A stretch of DNA of 64,000 nt from an uncultured Verrucomicrobia subdivision 3 bacterium (GCA_903858275.1 CAIOIC010000100.1:62001-126000); one strand, 5' to 3'; positions 29,584 to 38,426 are shown, counted from the first letter of the stretch. The notes: generated by a model from the letters alone, not told the origin. Numbers and translations are program-made.

Positions 29584-30081
29584 ATGGCTGACATCCCTCC
29601 GTCCAATCCTGCGCCGACACCGGCGCCCGGTTCCCCAGTGCAATCACTCAAAACTGAAACCGGCGCGGTGCAACCACCCAAAAAAGAAACCGGCAAGGTG
29701 CAGCCGAAAAAAGAAACCGTCCGTATCAATTTGCCACCTCGGCCAACCGCCGCGCCGACCATCAAGTTGCCCACGCTCCCCCCCGGCGGCCCCACCGGAG
29801 CATCCAGCCCGTCATTATCCACCACCCCGCCGGCTGCCGCAGGATTGAAAACAGCCGCAGCGGCTGCTGCGCCCGCAAAGACTGCCGCCGCAGCGGCTGC
29901 TGCGCCCGCAAAGACTGCCGCCACCACACAACGTCCCGCAGCGGCGCAGGTCGTGCCAGCCATCCAGCCGGTGGACAAGATTTTGATTTATGCCGCTGCC
30001 GTTACCAGCCTGATCGCCGTCGGTATCGCGGTCTGGGTTTTGGTGACTTTGAAAAATGTCGTTGAAAAATTTACCAGCTAA
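29584..30081 (+). CDS. Pro/Ala-rich protein with C-terminal membrane anchor, function unknown
   Basis: I do not recognise a family. The 165-residue protein is a low-complexity Pro/Ala/Lys/Thr-rich chain (residues 1-125) followed by one hydrophobic segment near the C-terminus (LIYAAAVTSLIAVGIAVWVL), suggesting a tail-anchored membrane protein with a flexible cytoplasmic arm. Two exact tandem 33-bp copies (29854-29919) encode an 11-residue AAAAAAPAKTA-type repeat, a likely site of slippage. The gene sits between accC and trxA; trxA starts 4 nt after its stop. Confidence 0.7.
   Translation: MADIPPSNPAPTPAPGSPVQSLKTETGAVQPPKKETGKVQPKKETVRINLPPRPTAAPTIKLPTLPPGGPTGASSPSLSTTPPAAAGLKTAAAAAAPAKTAAAAAAAPAKTAATTQRPAAAQVVPAIQPVDKILIYAAAVTSLIAVGIAVWVLVTLKNVVEKFTS
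29854..29919 (+). repeat. exact tandem 33-bp duplication
   Basis: The two copies occupy 29854-29886 and 29887-29919 and appear identical. The unit is 33 bp, so the reading frame of the host gene is kept. Confidence 0.8.
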
Positions 30082-30084
30082 ACT

Positions 30085-30417
30085 ATGGCCTCCCCTTTGA
30101 TCGTCACCTTGACGCAGGACAACTTTGAAGCCGAAGCGCTGAAATCCACCATGCCGGTGCTCGTGGATTTTTGGGCCGAATGGTGCGGCCCGTGCAAAAT
30201 GATTGCGCCCGTCCTTGACGAACTCGCCACCGAGTTCCAAGGCAAGGCCAAGATTGGCAAGGTCAACATTGACGAGCATCAGGGTCTCGCCGCCCAGTTT
30301 GGCGTCCGCGCCATCCCGACTCTCCTTGTCATCAAGAACGGCCAGGTCACTGAGCAGATGGTCGGCGCCAAGAGTAAACGCGATTTGAAGGCCAGCCTCG
30401 ACCGCGCCACGGCCTGA
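30085..30417 (+). CDS. trxA: thioredoxin
   Basis: The 110-residue protein has the classic thioredoxin pattern: [20 protein letters not shown] with the redox pair in WCGPCK, the buried Asp, the cis-proline loop [13 protein letters not shown], and a C-terminal amphipathic helix. It reduces cytoplasmic disulfides. It is followed 15 nt later by the GspF/PilC-like gene. Length and motifs are fully standard, so function is secure; which of several genomic thioredoxins it is cannot be told. Confidence 0.96.
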   Translation: MASPLIVTLTQDNFEAEALKSTMPVLVDFWAEWCGPCKMIAPVLDELATEFQGKAKIGKVNIDEHQGLAAQFGVRAIPTLLVIKNGQVTEQMVGAKSKRDLKASLDRATA

Positions 30418-30432
30418 CCGGGCGGCGGACGT

Positions 30433-31449
30433 ATGGCCCTGATTCTCACGCCCGGCCAGTTCATACAGCGCGCGCAATTCTACCAGCAGCTCGGCCAGCT
30501 CACATCGGCTGGCATTGGGCTCATCCAAGCGCTCGAACAACTCGAACGGAATCCGCCCAGTCGCGCCTACCGCGAGCCAGTTCGGCACCAACTCGAACAG
30601 ATCAAGCAGGGCGCCACTTTCACCGATTCGCTGCTGGCCACCAGCGGCTGGTTGCCAGAATTTGACATCGCCCTCATCGAGGCTGGCGAACACAGCGGAC
30701 GGCTGGACCAATGCTTCAAGGCGCTTTCAAATTTTTACAACGACCGCGCCCGCATCACTAAAAAGGTCATCGCGCAGCTCGTTTATCCCGTCGGTCTGGT
30801 CCATTTTGCCGCGTTCGTGTTTTTGATCGTGCTGCCATTTGCGGCGTCGCAGTTCGGTGCCGGTCTGGCTGGGCTGTTCTTGCGGGCCGGGCTCATCCTC
30901 TCGCCGCTTTACCTCGGCACGGCGCTGATCATCTACGCCCTGCAGAGCAAACACGGCCAAGGCTGGCGGGCGCTCATGGAAACCAGTCTGCGCCGGGTGC
31001 CAATTCTCGGCCCGGCCCGTTACTACCTCGCGCTGTCGCGGCTCGCGCTGGCACTGGAAGCGTTGATCAACGCCGGGGTGAACATCATTCCGGCCTGGAA
31101 GCTGGCCGCGAACGCCTGCGGTTCGCCCGCCCTGCGCCGCGTCATTCTCGGCTGGCAGTCGCAAATCGAGGCCGGCGTCACGCCCGCCACCATGCTGACC
31201 GACAGCAATCGTTTTCCCGAGATGTTTGCCAACTATTACCACAGCGGTGAAGTCAGCGGTAAACTCGACGAATCCCTTGACCGGCTGCACCGTTATTACT
31301 CCGAGGAAGGCACTCGCAAGCTGGAGAGCTTCGCCGAATGGATGCCGCGCCTTGCTTACGGTATCGTCGCCGGCATCATCGCTTACAAGATTATTTTGTT
31401 TTACGCCGGTTACTTCAACCAAATCGGCGAGATCACCAAAGGCCTTTAA
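30433..31449 (+). CDS. type II secretion / type IV pilus inner-membrane F (PilC/GspF) family protein
   Basis: The 338-residue protein has two T2SSF domains. The first (about residues 8-130) contains GLIQALEQLERNP and FDIALIEAGEHSGRLDQCF. The second (about 200-325) contains ALNAGVNI-like and MFANYYHSGEVSGKLDESL segments. Membrane helices lie around residues 118-138, 148-168 and 308-328. F-family proteins form the inner-membrane platform that works with the assembly ATPases of pili or type II secretion. A PilT-like ATPase lies 12 kb away in this window. It starts 15 nt after trxA and ends 5 nt before the aminotransferase gene, so it is in an operon with non-pilus genes. Confidence 0.85.
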   Translation: MALILTPGQFIQRAQFYQQLGQLTSAGIGLIQALEQLERNPPSRAYREPVRHQLEQIKQGATFTDSLLATSGWLPEFDIALIEAGEHSGRLDQCFKALSNFYNDRARITKKVIAQLVYPVGLVHFAAFVFLIVLPFAASQFGAGLAGLFLRAGLILSPLYLGTALIIYALQSKHGQGWRALMETSLRRVPILGPARYYLALSRLALALEALINAGVNIIPAWKLAANACGSPALRRVILGWQSQIEAGVTPATMLTDSNRFPEMFANYYHSGEVSGKLDESLDRLHRYYSEEGTRKLESFAEWMPRLAYGIVAGIIAYKIILFYAGYFNQIGEITKGL

Positions 31450-31454
31450 CCATC

Positions 31455-32603
31455 ATGACCCTCACTGAAATCCTTGCCAACGAGGAATTACGCCAGCACG
31501 AATTTCCCGTCGTAAAAAACAAAATTTTTCTCGGCCACGCTGGCGTCTGCCCGCTGCCGCGCCGTGTGGCGCAGGCCATGATTGATTGCGCCACCGGCGG
31601 CACGCTCGGCGATCAGGAAACCTTCGTCATGCAGCAGTTGACGGCGGCACGCAGGGCTGGCGCGCAATTGCTGAACTGCCAGCCGGATGAAGTTTCGCTC
31701 GTCGGTCCGACCTCGCTCGCTTTGAGCTTCGTCGCCGCCGGGCTGAATTTCCGCAAGGGCGACAACATCCTGATCTACCACGACGATTATCCTTCCAATG
31801 TCTATCCGTGGATGGCGCTCGCGGAAAAGGGCGTGAAAGTCCGACTGATGAACATCCGCCACCTCGGCGTCATCCGCAAAGTGGACGTCATGGGCCAGGT
31901 GGACGAAGACACCAAGCTCGTCGCGCTCGCCTCGAACCATTTCATCAGCGGCCATCGGCTGGAACACGACGCCATCGGCCAGTTTCTGCGCGAGCGGAAC
32001 ATTCTATTCTGCCTCGACGCCATCCAGACCCTTGGCGCGTTTCCGACGACGGTTGAGAACGTGGATTTTCTCGCAGCCGATTCCCACAAATGGCTCCTCG
32101 GCCCGTGCGGCGCGGGTTTGTTTTACGTCAAAAAGGATTTGCAGGAAAAACTGAATCCGCCCGTTTACGGCTGGCACAACGTCCGCAATCCCAACTTCGT
32201 AGCGCAGGAAAAAATCGAGTTCCGCAGCGGCGCGGCCAAGTTTGAGGCCGGCACGCACAATCTCGTCGGCCTCGCCGGTTTGCTCGCGGCGATGGAACTG
32301 GCGCTGGAAATCGGCGTGGGCAATATCGCCGCCGAACTGCTCCGCAAACGCGCCTGGCTGGTGCCAGCGTTGCAGACCAAGGGCTACACCGTATTAAATG
32401 CGGAACCCAAACCGGAAAATGCCAGCGGCATCACCTCCTTTTTTACACCGGGCAAAGATTTGGCGGCGTTGAACCAGAAGCTGGCGGAAGCTGACGTCGT
32501 CGCATCTTTGCGCACCGACCGCAAGGGACAGAACTATATCCGCCTATCGCCATACTTTTACAACACCGACGCCGAACTACACCGGGTGTTAGATTTGTTG
32601 TGA
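31455..32603 (+). CDS. class-V PLP-dependent aminotransferase / cysteine desulfurase-like
   Basis: The protein is 382 residues from the ATG giving MTLTEILANEE; an upstream in-frame extension overlaps the preceding gene and looks non-coding. Fold-type I class-V features include NKIFLGHAGVCPLPRRV at the N-terminus, the substrate/PLP Asp in ILFCLDAIQTLGAFP, and the Schiff-base lysine in FLAADSHKWLLGPCGAGLFY. Members act as cysteine desulfurases, selenocysteine lyases or isopenicillin-N epimerase-like enzymes. No desulfurase-type cysteine loop was clearly located, so the substrate remains open. Confidence 0.85.
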   Translation: MTLTEILANEELRQHEFPVVKNKIFLGHAGVCPLPRRVAQAMIDCATGGTLGDQETFVMQQLTAARRAGAQLLNCQPDEVSLVGPTSLALSFVAAGLNFRKGDNILIYHDDYPSNVYPWMALAEKGVKVRLMNIRHLGVIRKVDVMGQVDEDTKLVALASNHFISGHRLEHDAIGQFLRERNILFCLDAIQTLGAFPTTVENVDFLAADSHKWLLGPCGAGLFYVKKDLQEKLNPPVYGWHNVRNPNFVAQEKIEFRSGAAKFEAGTHNLVGLAGLLAAMELALEIGVGNIAAELLRKRAWLVPALQTKGYTVLNAEPKPENASGITSFFTPGKDLAALNQKLAEADVVASLRTDRKGQNYIRLSPYFYNTDAELHRVLDLL

Positions 32604-32607
32604 ACTC

Positions 32608-32635
32608 GGTCGGCAGATTCCAAAGCCGACCTTTT
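32608..32635 (+). terminator. putative rho-independent terminator after the aminotransferase gene
   Basis: GGTCGGC (32608-32614) and GCCGACC (32625-32631) form a 7-bp GC-rich stem with a 10-nt loop, followed by TTTT. It starts just after the stop codon of the trxA-F-protein-aminotransferase unit. Confidence 0.55.
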
Positions 32636-32870
32636 CGGATTGGAAGACGAGGCGTCTGACAGTGTGAAATCCGGTGCGGGGCAAACGCGCTTGGCTGGAC
32701 AATAGATTTGAACCGGTGCAAAGTCGGGAGGTGAATCGGAACGCCGCCAACTTTAATCGAAGAAATGGTTGGCGAATGGGTTGCCTAAGGGCACCGCCGT
32801 GAATTCGTGAAAAATGATAGATTGAAAAAAACTGCGGCCTCATTAATTTTAGGCGACTTTGCGCATTTCC

Positions 32871-33377
32871 ATGACTGAGATTCTCGCACTTGAACGTGTC
32901 AGATTCGTCTCGGAATTAGTAATCCGTAAGCGCGTCGAGATCGCATTAACTCACCATCGTGAGTTACTTACCCGTCTCTTACCCGAGGCGAAGTCATATC
33001 ATATCGGCAGCACGGCTGTGCCGGGTTCTCTTACGAAGGGTGATTTGGACATTCAACTTAGAGTCACCGTGGGGCAATTTACCCGTGCTGACGCAGTGCT
33101 CGCCAGTCACTACCAGCGCAATACTGGTTCAGCTCATTCACCTACATTTTCGAGTTTCAAGGACGACAGGGCCGACCCTCCGCTTGGAATTCAGCTTACC
33201 GTCGCCGGCGGACCGGATGATTTCTTTTGCCGCCTGCGCGACTATCTAATCGCCCATTCCGAAGTGAACGAACGCTACAATGAACTTAAACGCCGTTTTG
33301 ACGGTGCTTTAATGGTCGATTATCGTGCCGCTAAATCGGCATTCATTGAGGAATTACTCGAAAATATCTTCAACTAA
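32871..33377 (+). CDS. GrpB/UPF0157 family nucleotidyltransferase-like protein
   Basis: The protein is 168 residues from the ATG giving MTEILALERV. The conserved YHIGSTAVPGSLTKGDLD block is the GrpB form of the nucleotidyltransferase G-S...DxD motif. It is followed by GIQLTVAGGPDDFF and a C-terminal helical segment. Family function is not well established. Codon use differs from the neighbours (many TTA, ACT and CGT codons, lower GC), suggesting recent acquisition. The upstream word TTTAGGC and downstream GCCCAAT each come within one base of integron-type core sites, but this is weak evidence. Confidence 0.8.
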   Translation: MTEILALERVRFVSELVIRKRVEIALTHHRELLTRLLPEAKSYHIGSTAVPGSLTKGDLDIQLRVTVGQFTRADAVLASHYQRNTGSAHSPTFSSFKDDRADPPLGIQLTVAGGPDDFFCRLRDYLIAHSEVNERYNELKRRFDGALMVDYRAAKSAFIEELLENIFN

Positions 33378-33498
33378 CGCCGCCCAATAGCTTTATAGGT
33401 TGCAACCGGTCTGCCCGCTGATTCAGTTCTTCCCGCCGCGCATCTTGCTCGACACCCGCCGACAAATTCGGCTTACTATGGCGAATTTAATTTCGCCC

Positions 33499-35301
33499 AT
33501 GCCGTCACTCAACGCCGAAAAACTCGCTCAGGCCAAGTCGCTCGGATTTTCCGACCGGCAAATTGCCCATTTGACCGGAACCACCGAGGATAAAATCCGC
33601 GCGCAGCGCAAAAAGCTCCATCTCGTCCCCAGCTACCGCCTCGTGGACACCTGCGCCGCCGAGTTCGAGGCTTACACGCCGTATTATTATTCCACCTACG
33701 ATCGCGGCGACGACGAGGTGAAGCCGGATTCGCCCAAGAAAAAAGTGATGATTCTCGGCGGCGGGCCGAACCGCATCGGCCAGGGCATCGAATTCGATTA
33801 CTGCTGCGTCCACGCCGCCTTCGCGCTCAAGGAGGACGGGTTTGAAACCATCATGGTGAACTCGAATCCCGAAACGGTTTCGACTGATTACGACACCAGC
33901 GACAAATTGTTTTTCGAGCCGCTCACGCTGGAGGACGTGCTGCACATTTACGAGCGGGAAAAGTGCTGGGGCGCCATCGCGCAATTCGGCGGCCAGACCC
34001 CGCTGAACCTCGCGCTCGGCCTCCAGAAAAATGGCGTCAACATCATCGGCACCTCGCCGCAGAGCATTGAAGTGGCGGAGGACCGCAAGCTGTTCGCCGC
34101 GATGCTGCGCAAGCTGGATATTCCGCAGCCGCCCAACGGCCTCGCCACGAACGCGGAAGAGGCGCTCGTCATTTCAAAACGGCTGACGTATCCGGTGCTC
34201 GTCCGCCCGAGCTTCGTGCTCGGCGGCCGCGCGATGCAGATTGTTTATTCCGACGCCGAGCTGGCGCATTACATGAAGTTCGCCGTCGAGGCCTCGCCGG
34301 AGCGCCCCGTGCTGGTGGATAAATTTCTGGAAGACGCGACGGAGGTGGACGTGGACTGCATCACGGATGTCGGCCTATTCAAGAATCCCGATGAAGGCAC
34401 GATTGTCATCGGCGGGATGCTGGAGCACATCGAATTCGCCGGCGTTCATTCCGGCGACGCCGCGATGGTGCTGCCGCCGCACACGCTGTCGAAGAAGGTC
34501 ATTGATACCATTCGCGAATACACGCACGCCATGGCCCGCGAGCTGAAAGTCGTCGGCCTGATGAACGTGCAATACGCCGTCAAAGGCGACACCGTTTACG
34601 TCCTCGAAGTGAACCCGCGCGCCTCGCGCACCGTGCCGTTTGTGAGCAAGGCCATCGGTTTTCCGCTCGCCAAGCTCGCCGCGAAAGTGATGGCGGGCAA
34701 AACCTTGAAGGAGCTGAAGTTCACCAAGGAAATCTGGCCGAAATACTGGGCGGTGAAGGAATCGGTGTTTCCCTTCAACCGCTTCCACGGGCAGGACATT
34801 CTGCTTTCACCGGAAATGCGTTCAACCGGCGAAGTCATGGGGCTGGACGCCGACCGCGGCATCGCCTACGCGAAGTCGCAGATGGCGGCCGGTTCGCCGC
34901 TGCCGCTCAGCGGGAAAATTTTCATCAGCGTCAGCGATGCGCACAAGAACAAGGTGGCCGAAGTCGCCAAGCAGTTTGTGGAGCTCGGTTTCGAATTGAT
35001 TTCCACCGGGGGCACGGCGGCGGTGCTGGAAAAAGCCGGGCTGAAGGTTGAGCGTATTTTCAAGCTCACCGAAGGCCGGCCCAACGCGGTGGACTTGCTC
35101 AAGAACAAGGAAGTCCAGCTCGTCATCAACACGCCGAGCGGCGCCACGCCGCGCGCGGATGAGATCAAAATCCGCACCACGGCCGTTTATACCGGCACGC
35201 CGATCATGACCACGATTTCCAGCGCACTGGCGGCCGCCCGCGGCATCGCCGCGCTGAAAAAATCCGGCTACAGCGTCAAGACCGTGCAGGAATATCATTG
35301 A
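33499..35301 (+). CDS. carB: carbamoyl-phosphate synthase large chain, C-terminal half (split CarB)
   Basis: The protein is 600 residues from the ATG giving MPSLNAEKLAQ; ATG 33478 is also possible. It corresponds to roughly residues 410-1073 of a full CarB. The oligomerisation domain (FSDRQIAHLTGTTEDKI) is followed by the linker YYYSTYDRGDDE, the second ATP-grasp domain (VMILGGGPNRIGQGIEFDYC, ETVSTDYDTSDKLFFEP, VLEVNPRASRTVPFVSKA) and the MGS allosteric domain (about 480-600, FISVSDAHKNK). The first ATP-grasp half, which makes carboxyphosphate and carbamate, is absent and no remnant lies upstream. A separate N-terminal subunit elsewhere is expected, as known in Aquifex and several archaea. 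Pathway: pyrimidine and arginine synthesis. Confidence 0.9.
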   Translation: MPSLNAEKLAQAKSLGFSDRQIAHLTGTTEDKIRAQRKKLHLVPSYRLVDTCAAEFEAYTPYYYSTYDRGDDEVKPDSPKKKVMILGGGPNRIGQGIEFDYCCVHAAFALKEDGFETIMVNSNPETVSTDYDTSDKLFFEPLTLEDVLHIYEREKCWGAIAQFGGQTPLNLALGLQKNGVNIIGTSPQSIEVAEDRKLFAAMLRKLDIPQPPNGLATNAEEALVISKRLTYPVLVRPSFVLGGRAMQIVYSDAELAHYMKFAVEASPERPVLVDKFLEDATEVDVDCITDVGLFKNPDEGTIVIGGMLEHIEFAGVHSGDAAMVLPPHTLSKKVIDTIREYTHAMARELKVVGLMNVQYAVKGDTVYVLEVNPRASRTVPFVSKAIGFPLAKLAAKVMAGKTLKELKFTKEIWPKYWAVKESVFPFNRFHGQDILLSPEMRSTGEVMGLDADRGIAYAKSQMAAGSPLPLSGKIFISVSDAHKNKVAEVAKQFVELGFELISTGGTAAVLEKAGLKVERIFKLTEGRPNAVDLLKNKEVQLVINTPSGATPRADEIKIRTTAVYTGTPIMTTISSALAAARGIAALKKSGYSVKTVQEYH

Positions 35302-35325
35302 GCTGAAACTTCGTCCCAACGGTCA

Positions 35326-35344
35326 CGGCGGTCACAGACCGCCG
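35326..35344. repeat. perfect 8-bp hairpin downstream of carB half
   Basis: CGGCGGTC, loop ACA and GACCGCCG form a perfect GC-rich stem just after the carB stop. No T-tract follows, so a dispersed palindromic repeat or a factor-dependent end is as likely as an intrinsic terminator. Confidence 0.6.
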
Positions 35345-35399
35345 CAACAGCACTGGTTAAAAAATTGACGTCGGCGGTAAACGAGCTATTCATTTTGCT

Positions 35400-35987
35400 A
35401 TGAAAAATTATTGGTTTCTCATTTTGTTCGCCACGATTTCGGCGACGACGGTTTTTGGACAGGACACGGCTGCGCAGCAGCAGATTGACAAGTTAAGCGG
35501 GCAGATTCAGGACCTGCTGGCGGCGCAGGGCAAGCAAGACCAGGTCATCTCCGGATTGCGGAAGGAAATCTCCGAACTGCGCGACAAGGTCAATGCGCCG
35601 CAGGTGAACGACAGCGCCAGCCGCGAGGACTTAAAGACGCTCGCGGAGAAAGTGCAGGAGATTGACAAGAAGCGGCAGGCGGACCGCGATTTGATCATCA
35701 AACAAATTGAGCAGCTTGGCAAAGTGTCCGCCGCTCCATCAGTGAAACCCAAACCCGCGCCCAAGACTCCCGCACCTGATGAGACCACCACCGCACCCGC
35801 CACGCCCCAGAAAGGCTATGAATACGTGGTGAAGGCGGGCGACACTATCGGGCTGATTGCCAAGGCGTATCGCGACCAGGGCGTAAAGGTGACGACGACG
35901 CAGATTCTCAAGGCGAATCCCGGATTGGATGCGAACAAGCTTTACGTCGGTAAGAAGGTGTTCATCCCTGATCCGAATGCGAAGTGA
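35400..35987 (+). CDS. exported coiled-coil LysM-domain protein
   Basis: The 195-residue protein has a signal peptide (residues 1-20, ending TTVFGQ). A long Gln/Lys/Asp-rich coiled-coil (about 24-108) and a Pro/Thr linker (about 110-137) follow. The C-terminal LysM domain starts EYVVKAGDTIGLIAKAY and ends LYVGKKVFIPDP. LysM binds peptidoglycan, so the protein probably tethers to or organises the periplasmic wall. No catalytic domain is present. Its neighbours are unrelated, and it ends close to the convergent GH39-like gene with a small shared hairpin between the stops. Confidence 0.8.
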   Translation: MKNYWFLILFATISATTVFGQDTAAQQQIDKLSGQIQDLLAAQGKQDQVISGLRKEISELRDKVNAPQVNDSASREDLKTLAEKVQEIDKKRQADRDLIIKQIEQLGKVSAAPSVKPKPAPKTPAPDETTTAPATPQKGYEYVVKAGDTIGLIAKAYRDQGVKVTTTQILKANPGLDANKLYVGKKVFIPDPNAK

Positions 35988-35993
35988 GTGGCC

Positions 35994-36010
35994 AAAGGCA
36001 GCCTGCCTTT
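35994..36010. terminator. weak bidirectional hairpin between convergent genes
   Basis: AAAGGCA (35994-36000), loop GCC and TGCCTTT (36004-36010) form a 7-bp stem with flanking A and T tracts on both sides. It lies between the LysM gene and the GH39-like gene, overlapping the end of the latter. Confidence 0.4.
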
Positions 36011-37523
36011 AATTGGCAACCGAAAGTTCGACAAACAAAAACTCATTTGGCCCGAGATGGAGCGGGAGTGAAAAATTCCGGGCCGGCGCAATGGTTTCAT
36101 CCTTTTCAAGATTTGGCGCTCCATGGTCTCTGGTTTGCCTTACCGCCTGAACCTTAACCCGCACCGGCTTCGATATAAAATCCGGCGGAAGATTTTTCAG
36201 GTTCAGCTTGAAGTCCTTGGCAGCCGTGTTCTTCCACTGATAATTCCAGACTAATACCGACACCTTCCGGGGAGAACCGCCCGCCAGCGTTCCGAGGCCC
36301 ATGCCCTTCGCGTCCAAGAGCGTTTCCGAGGCATAGCGTTGGGCGGGCAGTTGAGTTTCAAAAAGAGTGGCATGGTAAAACGGCCGTGGTTCCCCGGTCC
36401 ATTGCCCGCTTCCATCCTTAACAAACAGGGCTTTTACAGGCTGAATGGCATCCACGGTCCAACGATAGGGGATGATGCCAGGCTGGTTGAGGTAGAAGTA
36501 ATCCAAGGCGAGTTGGCCGGCCGCCTTGATAAAAAAATCCCGGCTCGGGGTTGGTTCAGGCTGCTCTCCGGCATAAAGTCCCCCTTCGGTTATCATGAAA
36601 GGCACGACGGGAAGACCGCGCGATTTCAAAGCCGCGTCAATCATCGCCCGTTCCCCGGCCACGCGCGCGGGTGAGTCCTTATAAATCTCCGCGTCCTGAA
36701 CTTTGGGATTCTCCCGGAGCAAATATTGGTGGTAAGAAATAAAATCGAGCCGTTTGTAGGGGGAAGGGTCGGCCGCATATGCGCTGAGGAACGGATCCAT
36801 CCATTTTTGGAACTCTGTCACATCCAGCTTATACAGCGTCGGGCCGCCAACTTTTAAGGTCGGTCCGAGCAGGGAGCCGGCGGCAATTTTAGAATTGATT
36901 CTGGCAATGACCGAACAGGCTTTTGTATAGGTCGAATAATATCCGGCCGGTTTTTCTCCGCTGGCATTGGGTTCATTATCGATCTCGATAAACTCAATCT
37001 TCGGATAGTGGCGCTTGAAATACTCAAGCGCCTTACCCATTTCATCGAGATATTCCGCTTCCGTCCATTTCCCCTTAGCAACCAGTTCGCGATAATGTTT
37101 GCCGAAGGGATAATTCACCAGAATCTTTTGGGTGATGGCACTGTATTTTGAGAAATAATTGGCCATGACCACGTTTCCAAAAGTTTCTTTTTTGGTCTCC
37201 GGGTTTATAATCAGAGGGAACATCAGCCAGAGTCTCACATACTCGAATTGAAGCTCCTTTAGCTTCTGCCATTGATCCTCGCGCATACCGCTCCGGCCGG
37301 GAGTGGCACTCAATGCCCGACCCGGCTGATGGGTGAAATTTCCAAGGGATGCGGCAAAATCAGCCTGCAAAATAATCCCTTTCGAATCCCCGGCCGTCGA
37401 TTTTTCGGCCAGCAGACCGAATTCAGCCTTAAAGTCAGGCCGGCCAGGGTTGAATTCGTTCGCATTAATGACGGGAACATTTAAAAGTGCAGCCATTATT
37501 ACGATGTGAAAAATCATTTTCAT
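36009..37523 (-). CDS. exported clan GH-A glycosidase-like protein (GH39-like)
   Basis: The 504-residue protein has an N-terminal signal peptide (IIFHIVIMAALLNVPVINA-type core). The sequence has the TIM-barrel clan-A layout: IEFIEIDNEPNASGEKPAG with the NE(P) acid/base glutamate, and VPFMITEGGLYAGEQ with the nucleophile glutamate at the end of strand 7. A C-terminal beta-sandwich follows (VSVLVWNYQWKNTAAKDF). The combination resembles GH39 beta-xylosidase/iduronidase-type enzymes, but the family assignment is tentative. Its base composition is slightly more AT-rich than its neighbours. It stands alone, ending opposite the LysM gene. Confidence 0.65.
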   Translation of the reverse strand: MKMIFHIVIMAALLNVPVINANEFNPGRPDFKAEFGLLAEKSTAGDSKGIILQADFAASLGNFTHQPGRALSATPGRSGMREDQWQKLKELQFEYVRLWLMFPLIINPETKKETFGNVVMANYFSKYSAITQKILVNYPFGKHYRELVAKGKWTEAEYLDEMGKALEYFKRHYPKIEFIEIDNEPNASGEKPAGYYSTYTKACSVIARINSKIAAGSLLGPTLKVGGPTLYKLDVTEFQKWMDPFLSAYAADPSPYKRLDFISYHQYLLRENPKVQDAEIYKDSPARVAGERAMIDAALKSRGLPVVPFMITEGGLYAGEQPEPTPSRDFFIKAAGQLALDYFYLNQPGIIPYRWTVDAIQPVKALFVKDGSGQWTGEPRPFYHATLFETQLPAQRYASETLLDAKGMGLGTLAGGSPRKVSVLVWNYQWKNTAAKDFKLNLKNLPPDFISKPVRVKVQAVRQTRDHGAPNLEKDETIAPARNFSLPLHLGPNEFLFVELSVAN

Positions 37524-37560
37524 TACAATTTTAGTCCTTGGCCAGCCGGGTTCCGGCTGC

Positions 37561-38352
37561 CTACTTGATCAGCAGCAAAATTCCGATGGCGAGCGCGATG
37601 CGGTAGAAGCCGAAGGCGTTGAACGTGTGCGTCTGGACGTAGCGCAGCAGCCATTTCACGGCGATGAAGGAGACCACCGCCGCCACGACAGTGGTGAAAA
37701 GCAGCATTCTCCAGTCTTCCTTAGGCGCGCCGATAACCGGATGATGCAGGGTCTTGAAAATCTTCCAGCCGCCCGCCGCCAGCATGGTCGGGATGCCGAC
37801 GAGAAAGGAAAATTCCGTGGCCGCAGGACGGCTTAAGCCGAGCAACAGGCAGAACACAATGGTCGCACCGGAACGCGAAGTGCCAGGGCACGTTCCCGCG
37901 ATGAGCTGTCCGATGGCAACGGCGATAGCGATGGTCCAGGTGATTTCTGAACTGGTTTTTTTGCCGCGCAGGAAAAATTCCACGGCGAGAAAAGCGAGTC
38001 CGCCCAGGAGCATCGCGATGGCGATGGGCGTGGAGCTTTCCGGCAGCTTGAAGCCTTTTTTATCCAGCACGAAACCGACGGCGCCGGTGATGAAGAAGGC
38101 GACGAAGATTTTCTTCAGGTAATCGAGCGTCTCCGGTTCGCGCCATTCGAAGATGAATTTGTAAATCCGCTCCGGGAACAGCGGCAGCACGGCGATGACG
38201 GCGCCGCATTGGATGACGATGTTGAAGAGGTCGGACTTCTCGACGTTCAGCAGATGCTCGGCGACGAGCAGGTGGCCGGTGGAGGAAATCGGAATAAACT
38301 CGGTGATGCCCTCGACGATGCCGAGGATGAGATTGATGAACCAGTCAGGCAT
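37561..38352 (-). CDS. uppP: undecaprenyl-diphosphatase
   Basis: The 263-residue polytopic membrane protein carries both BacA/UppP signatures: GIVEGITEFIPISSTGHLLV near the N-terminus and CPGTSRSGATIVFCLLLGLS in the middle (catalytic Glu, Ser and Arg). About eight hydrophobic helices are visible. It recycles undecaprenyl diphosphate to the monophosphate for cell-wall and O-antigen synthesis and can confer bacitracin tolerance. It lies downstream of the GH39-like start on the same strand but with its own spacing. Confidence 0.95.
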   Translation of the reverse strand: MPDWFINLILGIVEGITEFIPISSTGHLLVAEHLLNVEKSDLFNIVIQCGAVIAVLPLFPERIYKFIFEWREPETLDYLKKIFVAFFITGAVGFVLDKKGFKLPESSTPIAIAMLLGGLAFLAVEFFLRGKKTSSEITWTIAIAVAIGQLIAGTCPGTSRSGATIVFCLLLGLSRPAATEFSFLVGIPTMLAAGGWKIFKTLHHPVIGAPKEDWRMLLFTTVVAAVVSFIAVKWLLRYVQTHTFNAFGFYRIALAIGILLLIK

Positions 38353-38426
38353 GAGTCATTTGACCGTGAAAACAACGCGCGGGGCAAGGCGGAATTTTTA
38401 GCTTGCGGGGACACTCGCCAGCCGGA

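Noticed and set aside
31338-31454. 39-codon upstream extension of the class-V aminotransferase
   Set aside because: It overlaps the F-family gene in another frame and is Arg-rich shadow sequence; the ATG at 31455 matches the family start.
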